NCBI GenBank assembly: GCA_964510225.1
Contig: CAZEAN010000020.1
Coordinates: 1-59,251, forward strand
DNA length: 59,251 bases
Direction: 5' to 3'
From: CAZEAN01 sp964510225
GTDB taxonomy: Bacteria > Planctomycetota > Planctomycetia > Isosphaerales > Isosphaeraceae
Part shown: one piece after another, positions 44,291 through 52,528 of the stretch
How positions within the stretch are numbered: the stretch's first letter is position 1
Layout: the number at the start of each line of letters is the position of its first letter
Position numbers and translations under genes: made by a program
Notes under the pieces: generated by a model
Told to the model about the DNA's origin: nothing
The model's input: the letters and a program-made list of their open reading frames with translations, nothing else
Databases searched by the model: none

Positions 44291-45604
44291 TCAATCGACC
44301 GGTTCACCTGCGCGAATGATCAAGGCAGCGGCCTGGCCATGCCTCGTGAAATTTACGGAGAGGAACTCGTTAAAATCAACTGGTCGAGGCTCACCGGTGA
44401 CAACGTCCAAACCACATTCGGGATCAGGATCATCACAGTTGAGCGTAATCGGAATCTTCTGATCTCTTAACGCGATGAGGCTCGTAATCAATTCGACCGC
44501 CCCACAGCCGCTCGCCGTATTTCCGGTGTAACCTTTGAGACCAAAGATCGGGGGAGTCTTGTCGCCGAAAACCCTTCGGTAGGCTCTAGCCTCCGCGAGA
44601 TCGGAAGGAAACGTTCCGAGTCCATGAGCGTTAATGTGGCCAATCTGTTCAGGAGTGAGATTGGCGTTCCGGAGAGCTCCGCGGGTTGCGATCTCAACGC
44701 CTCGACCATCGGGACCAAGACCACCCTTCGGATTGGCATCCGACCCAGATCCGAATCCAAGAACTTCCCCATAGATTTTGACACCTCGATTCCGAGCATG
44801 TTCTAACTCTTCGATGATCAGAATGCCCGCTCCTTCACCCGGCACCGTTCCTTTACGCTGGCGATCGAACGGCCGGCAGGCACGCTCTGGTTCGCCTTCC
44901 CAACGGCAATCGATCTGGTTCAGTCTCATCCTAATGAGACTGAGGGGATGAATTTTGGAGTCGGCACCGCCGGTCACCATCATGTCGACCGTTCCCCGAC
45001 GGATGAGCCGAAACGCCTCACCGATCGCCGCGTTCGAGGCAGCTTCCCCTTGCGTGATCGTGTTACTAGGCCCCTGCACGTCGTTCAGAATCGAGATATG
45101 GCAGGCGAGCATGTTCGGCAAATACTTTAACATCCAGATCGGTTCGATTTCCGGGATTCCTTTGGCGCCATAGGTCTCGTAATCGAAGGTGCCATCAGGA
45201 TGTGTTGCAAGATTAATCGCTGGTGCTAGTTCATTAAGTTCGGTACTGATCATTCCAGCACCGAGATCAATCCCGATCCGGGTGGGATCGATCGATGAAC
45301 CCGGTAATGCACCATCTACCACTGCCATCTCAGAAGCAGCAACAGCCAATTGGATATCCCGAGCCATGTACTTTAAATTCTTCTGAAAGGTCTTCTTATG
45401 TTCTTTTATTGCGAGTGACTTCGGGTTAAAGTCTCGAACTTCTCCTGCCGCATCACAAGGAAGCCCATTCACATCAAATGTCTGCAATTTACCCAATCCC
45501 CCACGGCCGGATCGAAGCGATGCGGCAGTTGGATCGAGCCCGATTCCGATGGGGCTGATCAAACCAAGACCAGTTATCACTACCCGACGATTTTGAGCAA
45601 CCAT
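44291..45604 (-). CDS. Degenerate ketosynthase, chain-length-factor-like
   Basis: 437 residues from the ATG at 45604, with AGGTGAG 8 bases upstream. The fold and most motifs are those of FabF (RRVVITGLGLISPIG, TVPGEGAGILIIEE, GGADSKIHPLSLIRM). The active-site Cys is replaced by Glu187: where the partner has TACAAS, this has QGEAAS. His327 is kept (INAHGLGT), but the second His is Asn362 (GYTGNTASG). Lys357 is kept. It cannot perform normal condensation. The state parallels the chain-length factor (KS-beta) of type II polyketide synthases, where Cys is usually Gln. The gene is next to an intact ketosynthase, so a heterodimer is likely. Confidence 0.88.
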   Translation of the reverse strand: MVAQNRRVVITGLGLISPIGIGLDPTAASLRSGRGGLGKLQTFDVNGLPCDAAGEVRDFNPKSLAIKEHKKTFQKNLKYMARDIQLAVAASEMAVVDGALPGSSIDPTRIGIDLGAGMISTELNELAPAINLATHPDGTFDYETYGAKGIPEIEPIWMLKYLPNMLACHISILNDVQGPSNTITQGEAASNAAIGEAFRLIRRGTVDMMVTGGADSKIHPLSLIRMRLNQIDCRWEGEPERACRPFDRQRKGTVPGEGAGILIIEELEHARNRGVKIYGEVLGFGSGSDANPKGGLGPDGRGVEIATRGALRNANLTPEQIGHINAHGLGTFPSDLAEARAYRRVFGDKTPPIFGLKGYTGNTASGCGAVELITSLIALRDQKIPITLNCDDPDPECGLDVVTGEPRPVDFNEFLSVNFTRHGQAAALIIRAGEPVD

Positions 45605-45772
45605 GAGCACGACTCACCTGCGTCCTTCGTTGCCGGGAGCCTGCTTCGGGGACCGGAACGATCACCCGATCCAGCTCGTTCGAAACAACCATCCAACCGT
45701 CAAGACGGGAATGCCTTCTGTTCCACGCCAAATCTCGCTGACTTTTTCTGGGCGACTAAGTCAGTCTCGATC

Positions 45773-46348
45773 TTAGGAAACTCCCTCCGCATCCGAGGTT
45801 GAGTCTGAGGGAAGCGCTCCTGGATCCGATGGCGACTCCGTCATTGTGCTTTGATCTTGCCGAGTCTCAGTACGTTCTTGTGCTCGGGCTAAATCGAGGA
45901 CCCCGAGAAGTTGTTGGGTGAAGACGAAATTCTTCGGCCCAAACATTTGGTTCGATCGTGATTGATCAAGGTGAGCAAAGAAGATCTCCGTATCGGCGAT
46001 TAACTCCTGATCACCGTTAAGGAAGATCTTTCCTTCGATCACCGCACCTTCACTCCTGAGATCGACGATCTTAACTTCGTAAATGAGTTGATCGCCCGCA
46101 CAGGCAACACCATTGAAGGACGCACGGGCAATTTTGGCAAGGACGACTTTCTCAGCAAACCCTAACGCCTCACCGACCAAGATCCCTCCCGTCTGTGCCA
46201 GTCCTTCAATCATGAGGGAGGCAGGCATGACGGGAAACCCCGGAAAATGGTCGTGAAGATGCTCTTCGGCGAGGGTCAAGTTCTTGATCGCCTTGGCATA
46301 TTCGCCACTACGGAACTCCAGGAATTTGTCGATCCAGATCCATCGCAT
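45773..46348 (-). CDS. FabZ-type hotdog dehydratase 1
   Basis: 191 residues. The hotdog core has the FabZ active-site His34 in HDHFPGFPVMPASLM and Glu48 in MIEGLAQTGG, separated by 14 residues as in FabZ of E. coli. It should dehydrate or bind 3-hydroxyacyl-ACP. After about residue 140 there is an acidic Ser/Asp-rich extension (TMTESPSDPGALPSDSTSD) that is not part of the fold. It lies in the same transcript as the ACP (95 bases) and the degenerate ketosynthase (168 bases). Confidence 0.9.
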   Translation of the reverse strand: MRWIWIDKFLEFRSGEYAKAIKNLTLAEEHLHDHFPGFPVMPASLMIEGLAQTGGILVGEALGFAEKVVLAKIARASFNGVACAGDQLIYEVKIVDLRSEGAVIEGKIFLNGDQELIADTEIFFAHLDQSRSNQMFGPKNFVFTQQLLGVLDLARAQERTETRQDQSTMTESPSDPGALPSDSTSDAEGVS

Positions 46349-46442
46349 GGAGGGGTCACCGACAGAGTCTCTGATTCAACGACTTAGGATGCCCACGCCA
46401 GCTCCCGAAGTATGATTGAATCAACAAAGTCCAAGAATTTGA

Positions 46443-46835
46443 TTAGTTCGAGGCCCCTTGGAGTTTGCCCTCGACATACTGAACAAGCGTTTCAACCGTG
46501 TAGAGGTCCATCAGTTTGTCAACTTGAGGATCGGCCTCGAACTCACTGAGATCGGCGAACGGCATCCGCGCCTTGATCTCTTCAAGACCCTTAGCGGTCA
46601 GCTTGCCATTCTCTGTAAACTCAGGATCGGAAATATTTTCCGGAAAGAGTTCACCACGAGGAATCTTGATTCCGAAATTTCTCTCAAGGCGAAAAACGAT
46701 ATCGAGGAGGTCGATTGATTCAGCACCGAGGTCGCCGAAGAGGGTCGCATCACGCGTTACATCCTCGTCATCGACTCCGAGCGCATCAATCAACGTTGCC
46801 TGGACTTTTTCGTAGATATCAGTCTGATCAGCCAT
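46443..46835 (-). CDS. Enlarged acyl carrier protein
   Basis: 130 residues, against about 78 for a standard ACP. The phosphopantetheine Ser40 lies in DLGAESIDLLDIVFRLE. The start is normal: helix I is IYEKVQATLIDALGVDDEDV. Between helix II and the last helix there is an insertion of about 45 residues, beginning RGELFPENISDPEFTENGK. The end is YTVETLVQYVEGKLQ. TTGAGG lies 5 bases before the ATG. It is flanked by two FabZ-type genes, so it probably carries the chain built by this cluster. I do not know a named family for the long form. Confidence 0.9.
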   Translation of the reverse strand: MADQTDIYEKVQATLIDALGVDDEDVTRDATLFGDLGAESIDLLDIVFRLERNFGIKIPRGELFPENISDPEFTENGKLTAKGLEEIKARMPFADLSEFEADPQVDKLMDLYTVETLVQYVEGKLQGASN

Positions 46836-47140
46836 TGTGACCTCAACGCTCGAGGGCCAACGGAAAGGCTCCGCATCAAAAGGCGAAGCGGTGCCCGAAA
46901 ATTACGAACGGTTCTGAGTGTGATGAATTCGCGTTCATTTGGGGGAGTAAGGTGACCCCAATCTTCCGACAGTGATTTTGATCGCAACTGAAAGATCGTT
47001 CCGAATCTCCTTGAAGGCGGGATATCATGCCTTGTTTCAGAATTCCTTGCAACACCATCGAGTAAGACTCAGAAAGAGTTGAAGAAATCGGAAAGTGTTA
47101 CTGGTTCGGAGATCGGATCGACGAGTCGTAGATCCAGAAA
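46836..47140. other. Intergenic region (305 bases) within the acyl cluster
   Basis: Separates the ACP gene from the second dehydratase gene, both on the minus strand. The reading frames inside are short and lack ribosome sites. No hairpin or promoter with good spacing could be placed. It may hold an internal promoter for the ACP gene. Confidence 0.4.
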
Positions 47141-47677
47141 TCAAGGATGAGGAACAGATCCCGGCTCCCCTAATTGACCGTTTCGATCCTGCGCTCGAGC
47201 CCCAACCGAGCCTTCTCTGAGTGTGCCGAAGAGGTCGCGGAGAGATTCCACAATCAACGTATCTGTCCGATGAAGCCCCGGATTTTGGTCGCGGAGATTG
47301 AAGCGTTCCAACGTGAGGCGTCCACTGACAACCACTTGACCATCAACGAGACCCCGACCCTTCATCTCGCAGTCACGAGCATCCATCGAGACCAAATCGA
47401 CCTGAAGCTTGAGTTGATTGCCAGGCTCGACGAAGCTTCCATATTTAATGGCTCGGGCACGCTTCAGGAGAATTATGCTGTGGGCAAAGTCCTCGGAATC
47501 TCTGATCAACCAGGCACCCGTTTGCGTCAGAGCTTCGAGCATCAAAACACCCGGCATTACGGGAAATGTCGGGAAATGATCGGCGAGATATTCCTCTCCA
47601 AGAGTAAGATTCTTTGATGCGACAAGACTCTCCCCGCGTTTGATTTCATGAATCCGGTCAACCAGAACGAATCGCAT
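47141..47677 (-). CDS. FabZ-type hotdog dehydratase 2
   Basis: 178 residues from the ATG at 47677, with AGGAAG 5 bases upstream. The hotdog active-site residues are His34 (LADHFPTFPVMPGVLM) and Glu48 (MLEALTQTGA), the same register as its neighbour. The first 120 residues align along their length with the other dehydratase gene of this cluster, so they are paralogues. A C-terminal extension of about 50 residues (GTLREGSVGARAQDRNG) is disordered. It is the first gene of the acyl cluster. Two dehydratase-type subunits next to one ACP suggest either a heteromer or separate chain steps. Confidence 0.9.
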   Translation of the reverse strand: MRFVLVDRIHEIKRGESLVASKNLTLGEEYLADHFPTFPVMPGVLMLEALTQTGAWLIRDSEDFAHSIILLKRARAIKYGSFVEPGNQLKLQVDLVSMDARDCEMKGRGLVDGQVVVSGRLTLERFNLRDQNPGLHRTDTLIVESLRDLFGTLREGSVGARAQDRNGQLGEPGSVPHP

Positions 47678-48002
47678 CTCGGCTTCCTGGATAATGGAGG
47701 TGGTGGACCATCAAAGCGATAACGCTAAGTCAAGCCACGAGAGTACTTATCCTCAAGGCGAAGTCGAAAGTTGTAGGATAACGATCCGATGTGACTTACG
47801 ACAAGATGACCACTCTGTCGATGTGGCCCCTTTCGAACTTATCGTTAGATTACATCGTCAGATCGTCGGGTCAAATTTGCAGAACTTCCTATTTTCACAT
47901 GGATCCCTAAATTGAGTGATTTAACAGACTTTTGCTGAGCGGAAATTGAGCGACCTCGACTACAATGTCTCGGATTGTTCACAATCGAGAGGAGTCACAC
48001 CG
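47678..48002. other. Divergent intergenic region (325 bases)
   Basis: Between the minus-strand acyl cluster and the plus-strand propeller gene; it must hold both promoters. A TTGACT occurs on the minus strand near 47735, but I found no -10 at the right distance. A plus-strand frame (47694-47915) lacks a ribosome site and family features. Confidence 0.45.
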
Positions 48003-49787
48003 ATGGTGATGGGACTGATCACGCCTGTTGTCGGGCTTACGACGTTAATCGGGGTTGTACCGGATGCTGCCGTTCAGTGGTCGCCTGATGGGTCCTGGGT
48101 AACTTACAAAACCTCCGCGCGTTCGGTCACCACGATCCTTGATCAGTTCCCGCTCTTCGAGCTGTTGCCCGAATCGGCCGATGACCGCTCGAATCGAGCC
48201 AGTGAACCTTCCCGGATTTGGGCAACCCGAGTCGATGATCAACGTTCGTTATTAATCGACGAGACTGAGGGATCAACGTCTGCCCCAATTTGGACTCCTG
48301 ATGGTTATGCCGTCTCGTACTGTCGAGTCGAACCCTCTCCTGTGGATTTACCTGGTGATTCATTTGAGTTTCAGGTCTTGATTGGTGAACCAGGAAATCT
48401 CGAAGTGATTTATCAGGAGACGGTCCCCAGCGAGGCGATCAATCCAACCGGTTTTAGCAGTCAATTGATCTCGTGGGATCGGACCGGAAATCGGCTCTTG
48501 GCTCCGCTGCCGTCCGGAGATCGATTCATCCTGATCGACCTTGAAGACCCATTAACTGTGCGACGGTTCCAGGGCCAGGGCGCAACTTGGTCTCCGGCCG
48601 GAGATGAGATCGCTTATTACCAGTCCGATCCATCGGGCGGATTCGAGCTGCTAGTCTCACCACTAACGCCAATCGATGCCGCCCCCCAGCACATTTCATT
48701 GGTCGAACGTGCTGATCAGCCTCCGATCTGGACCTCAGGTGGGCAGTCGCTCCTCTTTCTCAATGGGACGGTAAATTCTCAGGGAGATCGGGTTTATAAC
48801 CTGGAATGTTATCGGGGGCCAGACGAGCCTCTGATCCGATTAAAAGACGGCATCGAGTCACGATCCCTCGGCCAACAACTCCAAGGCCTCTCGATGTCGA
48901 TCGGCGCGGACGGATTCAAGCAGATTTACGCTATTAATGTTGAGAACATACCATCGGTAATGTTCTATCATCTCGGGAGAGCGTCTAAAGATCTTCTGCA
49001 TCCTTACGTCAATAACGGAGTCGTTCGATTGCCGTCACTCTCTCCTGATGGCAATCAGCTCGCGTTCCGACTCGATTCGGTTGGCAATTCGACTGTCGCG
49101 GGTCTCCTCGATCCCGAGACGCTCGCAACCACCCCGCTTCGCCCAGACTTGGCCGCAACCGCCGAATGGATTTTGGCCCTCGGTGCGGCATCAAATCCAG
49201 ATCGAGGCCCCTACCGGCTATCGACGCGGTTGCCAATGCCCTCGACCAACGGACAACGACGCTTAGGAAGACAAACCACTATCGAACGATTGGCGACACT
49301 CGGCATTAGGCTTACCGAGAGCGCGAGTGAGCAGAGCGCTGATCAGGAAAATTGGGCGGCTCCAATCGCGTTCTTTAGTTACCTTTCTGGCGATTTCGAG
49401 CGTTCAAGCAACGCGGTGGATGCACTCTTGAAACGGACTGAATCCCCCGAAGACCGGGTCCGATTACTCGGGCTCCGCGCACAGATTGCGATCGCAGAAG
49501 GTGATGTCGGCCAAGCCCGATCGATCATCGGGTTCCTCGAAACGCTTCAAGATCAGAAAGGCATCGATTTTCCAGTCTCGACCAGCGAATCAGCCAGCGC
49601 GAACCCTCTTAATCCAATTGACCAGAACGGTTGGATTGAGGACCTCAGGAGGGTTCAGGAGCTTCGCTTTCCGCGATTGCCCCGCTTTGAAGCCGAGGCC
49701 AATCGCCATGGAGACGCGGATTCGATGAACGGCGAACGCCCCGAGGTTCTCGTCCCGTTGCCTGAGCCCTTCCGGAGATCTAACTAA
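48003..49787 (+). CDS. TolB-like beta-propeller protein with helical tail
   Basis: 594 residues from the ATG at 48003, with GAGGAG about 9 bases upstream (the frame extends to a TTG at 47946). The N-terminus is a signal-like hydrophobic segment (VMGLITPVVGLTTLIG). Five PD40/WD40-like blades are visible by their SPDG-type loops: VQWSPDGSWVTYK, PIWTPDGYAVSYC, ATWSPAGDEIAYYQ, PIWTSGGQSLLFL and LPSLSPDGNQLAFRL. Residues after about 440 are helical and resemble TPR units (FFSYLSGDFERSSNAVDALL, LRAQIAIAEGDVGQARSII). The protein is probably periplasmic. It could be a scaffold or sensor; it has no enzyme motif. Confidence 0.82.
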   Translation: MVMGLITPVVGLTTLIGVVPDAAVQWSPDGSWVTYKTSARSVTTILDQFPLFELLPESADDRSNRASEPSRIWATRVDDQRSLLIDETEGSTSAPIWTPDGYAVSYCRVEPSPVDLPGDSFEFQVLIGEPGNLEVIYQETVPSEAINPTGFSSQLISWDRTGNRLLAPLPSGDRFILIDLEDPLTVRRFQGQGATWSPAGDEIAYYQSDPSGGFELLVSPLTPIDAAPQHISLVERADQPPIWTSGGQSLLFLNGTVNSQGDRVYNLECYRGPDEPLIRLKDGIESRSLGQQLQGLSMSIGADGFKQIYAINVENIPSVMFYHLGRASKDLLHPYVNNGVVRLPSLSPDGNQLAFRLDSVGNSTVAGLLDPETLATTPLRPDLAATAEWILALGAASNPDRGPYRLSTRLPMPSTNGQRRLGRQTTIERLATLGIRLTESASEQSADQENWAAPIAFFSYLSGDFERSSNAVDALLKRTESPEDRVRLLGLRAQIAIAEGDVGQARSIIGFLETLQDQKGIDFPVSTSESASANPLNPIDQNGWIEDLRRVQELRFPRLPRFEAEANRHGDADSMNGERPEVLVPLPEPFRRSN

Positions 49788-49803
49788 CGGCCCGAGTTAC
49801 TCT

Positions 49804-50982
49804 TTATTTAGATCTCTGAGATTGAGTAGCAGCGTCGAGGAGGATCGCGGCAGTCCGCAGGATTCCACCACGGAAGTCTGCGTTGATAGGGCTTCCATCC
49901 TTGAGCTTCGACTCAATCCGCTCCTTGGTCCGCTCTGCCAGGAGTCGATGAAACCGAGAGAGAGGGACCTCATCGGGGTGTCCGAGGAAAGCATCCAACA
50001 CATCCCGAATCGCTTCCAGTTCATCGGAACATGGCTCAGGATCGACTTGCCAGATCGGTAGCCTCTCGGTGGTCAACGACTCCACAACGACCCTCCTGAT
50101 CAACTCAGTCGCGCCGCGGAGCGTTTCGTAGTTGATCGTCTCCGGGATATCTTCCGGCGTATGGTAGGCAGGATTCTCTCCGGTCGAGAAGAAGAGGAAC
50201 GGGATTTGACGGGCACGGAATGGACCATAGTCACTCCGAGGAACCGGCAAGAGATCAGCCCCAATCAGCCGAGTTCGGACGACGAGATCCTGAGCGGCGG
50301 CTTGGATCGTCGGACGCCAAGCCGGGCTTTGTTCGGTCCCCATCACGAAGAGGTCGTGTTGACAGATCCCGGCGAGCGATCGACCCAGCATATCCGCCGT
50401 GATCATCAGACCGATCTGATCGAGCGGCACAGGTGGGTTCTCCACAAACGCCCGAGAGCCAATTAACCCTTGCTCCTCAAGATCAAAGAGGATAAAGAGT
50501 ATTCCACGATTCTGAGGTATCTGGAACGACCGAGCTGCCCGGGCAATCTCAAGAACCATGGCGACACCGGTCGCATTGTCGTCAGCTCCCGGATAAAGCT
50601 CGCCCCCTAAAAAGCCAAGATGATCGTAGTGTGCCGAGACGATCACCCATTCGACTTCTTGATCATCTTTTAACGGTGAGCCAGAAAGCCGCGCGGCGAT
50701 GTTACCACCAAAACGACCGCGGTACGAGAACGCTTGAACATAGTTGTCGCCAAACGCAGGTTCCAATTCGAGATCTTGGAAGCGCTCGACAATCAGTTGA
50801 GCGGCGGCTCGACCTCCGGCTCCGGCACGCCCTCCCATAGACGGGTCTGCGAGTCGATAAACATCAGCCTCCAAGCGACCCCGGTCATCGGTTGGAGCAG
50901 TCTCGCTGACTGTTGGGAAGGTTGGTTCCTGAACTCTGTTTTGAAGTCCGAGCAAGGTAAGACAAATGAAGGCGGTTCTCAT
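49804..50982 (-). CDS. Secreted M28-family metallopeptidase
   Basis: 392 residues from the ATG at 50982, with GGAG 6 bases upstream; the open frame extends to 51138, but only this start gives a signal peptide (MRTAFICLTLLGL). Zinc ligands of the M28 family are visible: His and Asp in VSAHYDHLGF, Asp in GADDNATGVAMVLE, Glu-Glu in LFDLEEQGLIGSR, Asp in MITADMLGRS and His in YHTPEDIPETINY. It should act as an aminopeptidase or carboxypeptidase-like enzyme outside the cytoplasm. The gene is divergent from the small secreted protein at 51191. Confidence 0.92.
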   Translation of the reverse strand: MRTAFICLTLLGLQNRVQEPTFPTVSETAPTDDRGRLEADVYRLADPSMGGRAGAGGRAAAQLIVERFQDLELEPAFGDNYVQAFSYRGRFGGNIAARLSGSPLKDDQEVEWVIVSAHYDHLGFLGGELYPGADDNATGVAMVLEIARAARSFQIPQNRGILFILFDLEEQGLIGSRAFVENPPVPLDQIGLMITADMLGRSLAGICQHDLFVMGTEQSPAWRPTIQAAAQDLVVRTRLIGADLLPVPRSDYGPFRARQIPFLFFSTGENPAYHTPEDIPETINYETLRGATELIRRVVVESLTTERLPIWQVDPEPCSDELEAIRDVLDAFLGHPDEVPLSRFHRLLAERTKERIESKLKDGSPINADFRGGILRTAAILLDAATQSQRSK

Positions 50983-51190
50983 CGGTGGCTCCATCCTCCT
51001 AATCTGGAGTAAAACATCGAGGCCGGATGATCGTAACGACCTCTCCGGAAGGATCATCATGCGGTTTCCGACGAACTCATACGAAGAGTCAGGGCTTGGA
51101 TAAATCCCTCGGAGGCTGCCAATTAGAAGGACCTTCAAATGGCGACAATCAATGGGGAGACTTTCCGAGACATTGACATGGAGGTTGTTG

Positions 51191-51535
51191 ATGAACCGCA
51201 GGATTATCTCGGCACTGGTCGGAGTCCTCGGCCTTACCCTTGCCTTGACTGGCTTTGTCCAAACGTCACAAGCTCAGGACTTCGACACATTTTACCACTG
51301 GCCCTACGTTCCACCGCAAGTTCCTTCCAACGGGTATGAGTACAACGCCCTCTACGATGGCTGGTATCTCTACCCTCGTGAGCAGCGGATCGTACCTCAG
51401 ATCCAAGGTCCGTTCTATCGGAACTATTACGGTGGAAAGAAGATTCTCGGCCTTGATCGCCACAATCACTTCTTCTCTGACTGGACCAGGAAGCGATTCT
51501 ACAAAGGCCACCACTTTATTCTGGACGTTTTCTGA
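51191..51535 (+). CDS. Small secreted aromatic-rich protein
   Basis: 114 residues from the ATG at 51191, with GGAGG 6 bases upstream (in-frame starts at 51152 are less likely). A Sec signal (ISALVGVLGLTLALTGFVQTSQA) leads to a mature protein of about 85 residues with many Tyr, Phe, Trp and His: FDTFYHWPYVPP, YEYNALYDGWYLYP, FYRNYYGGKK, RHNHFFSDWT, KGHHFILDVF. No cysteine pair is present. It belongs to no family I know; the composition suggests a structural or surface-binding role. It is convergent with the methyltransferase gene. Confidence 0.72.
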   Translation: MNRRIISALVGVLGLTLALTGFVQTSQAQDFDTFYHWPYVPPQVPSNGYEYNALYDGWYLYPREQRIVPQIQGPFYRNYYGGKKILGLDRHNHFFSDWTRKRFYKGHHFILDVF

Positions 51536-51621
51536 TCCAGTAACGTGGCGGACCTGAGGTCACTGGCGCGGTCATCATCGGGTGGTCGGTTCGTGGCAAC
51601 CGATTGCCCGATCACCAATGA

Positions 51622-52422
51622 TCAATGGCCTTCATGGCTTTTCCGAGCTTCAAACGCCCAGTCCCAGCTTCTCGGAAAATCCAAGAAAGCTTTACCGCCG
51701 GGAAGATTCTCATCCCACGGGTAGAGCACGCGATCGAGTTGGATTGACTGAAATCCTGCTTTCCGGAACCGGTGTTCGATCTCGAACCAGTGCCAGAAAT
51801 TCTGGCGGAGCCCCCGGAATTGAAACCGTCCAAATGCGAAGTCATAGAGATGATGCTCGGCCTGATTCGCCGCGACCTGATCGGCTTCACTGAGTTCTCC
51901 GCTTGTGGTTAAGGCACGATCATGAAGGAGCATCGTCTGATATTGGATTGCGTCGATCGCAGGCACGACACCGAGGAAGACGCCTCCATCCGTCAAGCTC
52001 GAAGAGATCGCCCGAAGGGTCGTATCGATCACCCGAGGGTCGGGCATTACTAGGGAATTGACCGCGATTGCGAGATCAATTTGCCCCTCAAGCTTAGCGA
52101 CATCGGCCATCGGGCATTGAAGGAACTCAACCCGATCGGCTTCAGGACCGAGTCGGGCTTTGGCCTCACGTATCATCCCCGACGCAAAATCTAGCGCAAT
52201 GACTCGTTCAAATCGATCGATCAATCGAGGGAGTAAGGGCCCGGTCCCACATCCTAGATCGATCACAGTTTTTCGAGCGGCATCCTCAACGTGATCGAGC
52301 CATTTCAGCAACGGATTGATCACATCGGGATGAAACGGATTGAGGAAGAGCTCATCATAGTCGGTGGCGTGGCGACTCCAGTGTCGCGCCTGCGTTGCAG
52401 TCAACATTGACGGCTTACTCAT
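51622..52422 (-). CDS. SAM-dependent methyltransferase (class I)
   Basis: 266 residues. The SAM-binding motif I is TVIDLGCGTGPLLPRLIDRF, followed by the acidic loop ALDFASGMI and motif IV (DLAIAVNSLVMPDP). The N-terminal TATQARHWSRHATDYDELF is a common class I cap. The C-terminal half (AANQAEHHLYDFAFGRFQFR) has aromatic residues that may form the substrate lid. The substrate is unknown. It lies 106 bases after the GTPase-associated gene and may be cotranscribed with it. Confidence 0.85.
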   Translation of the reverse strand: MSKPSMLTATQARHWSRHATDYDELFLNPFHPDVINPLLKWLDHVEDAARKTVIDLGCGTGPLLPRLIDRFERVIALDFASGMIREAKARLGPEADRVEFLQCPMADVAKLEGQIDLAIAVNSLVMPDPRVIDTTLRAISSSLTDGGVFLGVVPAIDAIQYQTMLLHDRALTTSGELSEADQVAANQAEHHLYDFAFGRFQFRGLRQNFWHWFEIEHRFRKAGFQSIQLDRVLYPWDENLPGGKAFLDFPRSWDWAFEARKSHEGH

Positions 52423-52528
52423 GCGATCGGGATCCCAACTGTTGTGCTGCCCTGCAGATGACTTAAACAGTTCTGCCTACTATCGTGAAGACGAATAACC
52501 CAAGCCAACGTGACTATCCTTGCGTGAG

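Noticed and set aside
47694..47915. 73-residue plus-strand gene between the acyl cluster and the propeller gene
   Set aside because: No ribosome site, no recognisable domain, and it lies in a region that must hold divergent promoters.
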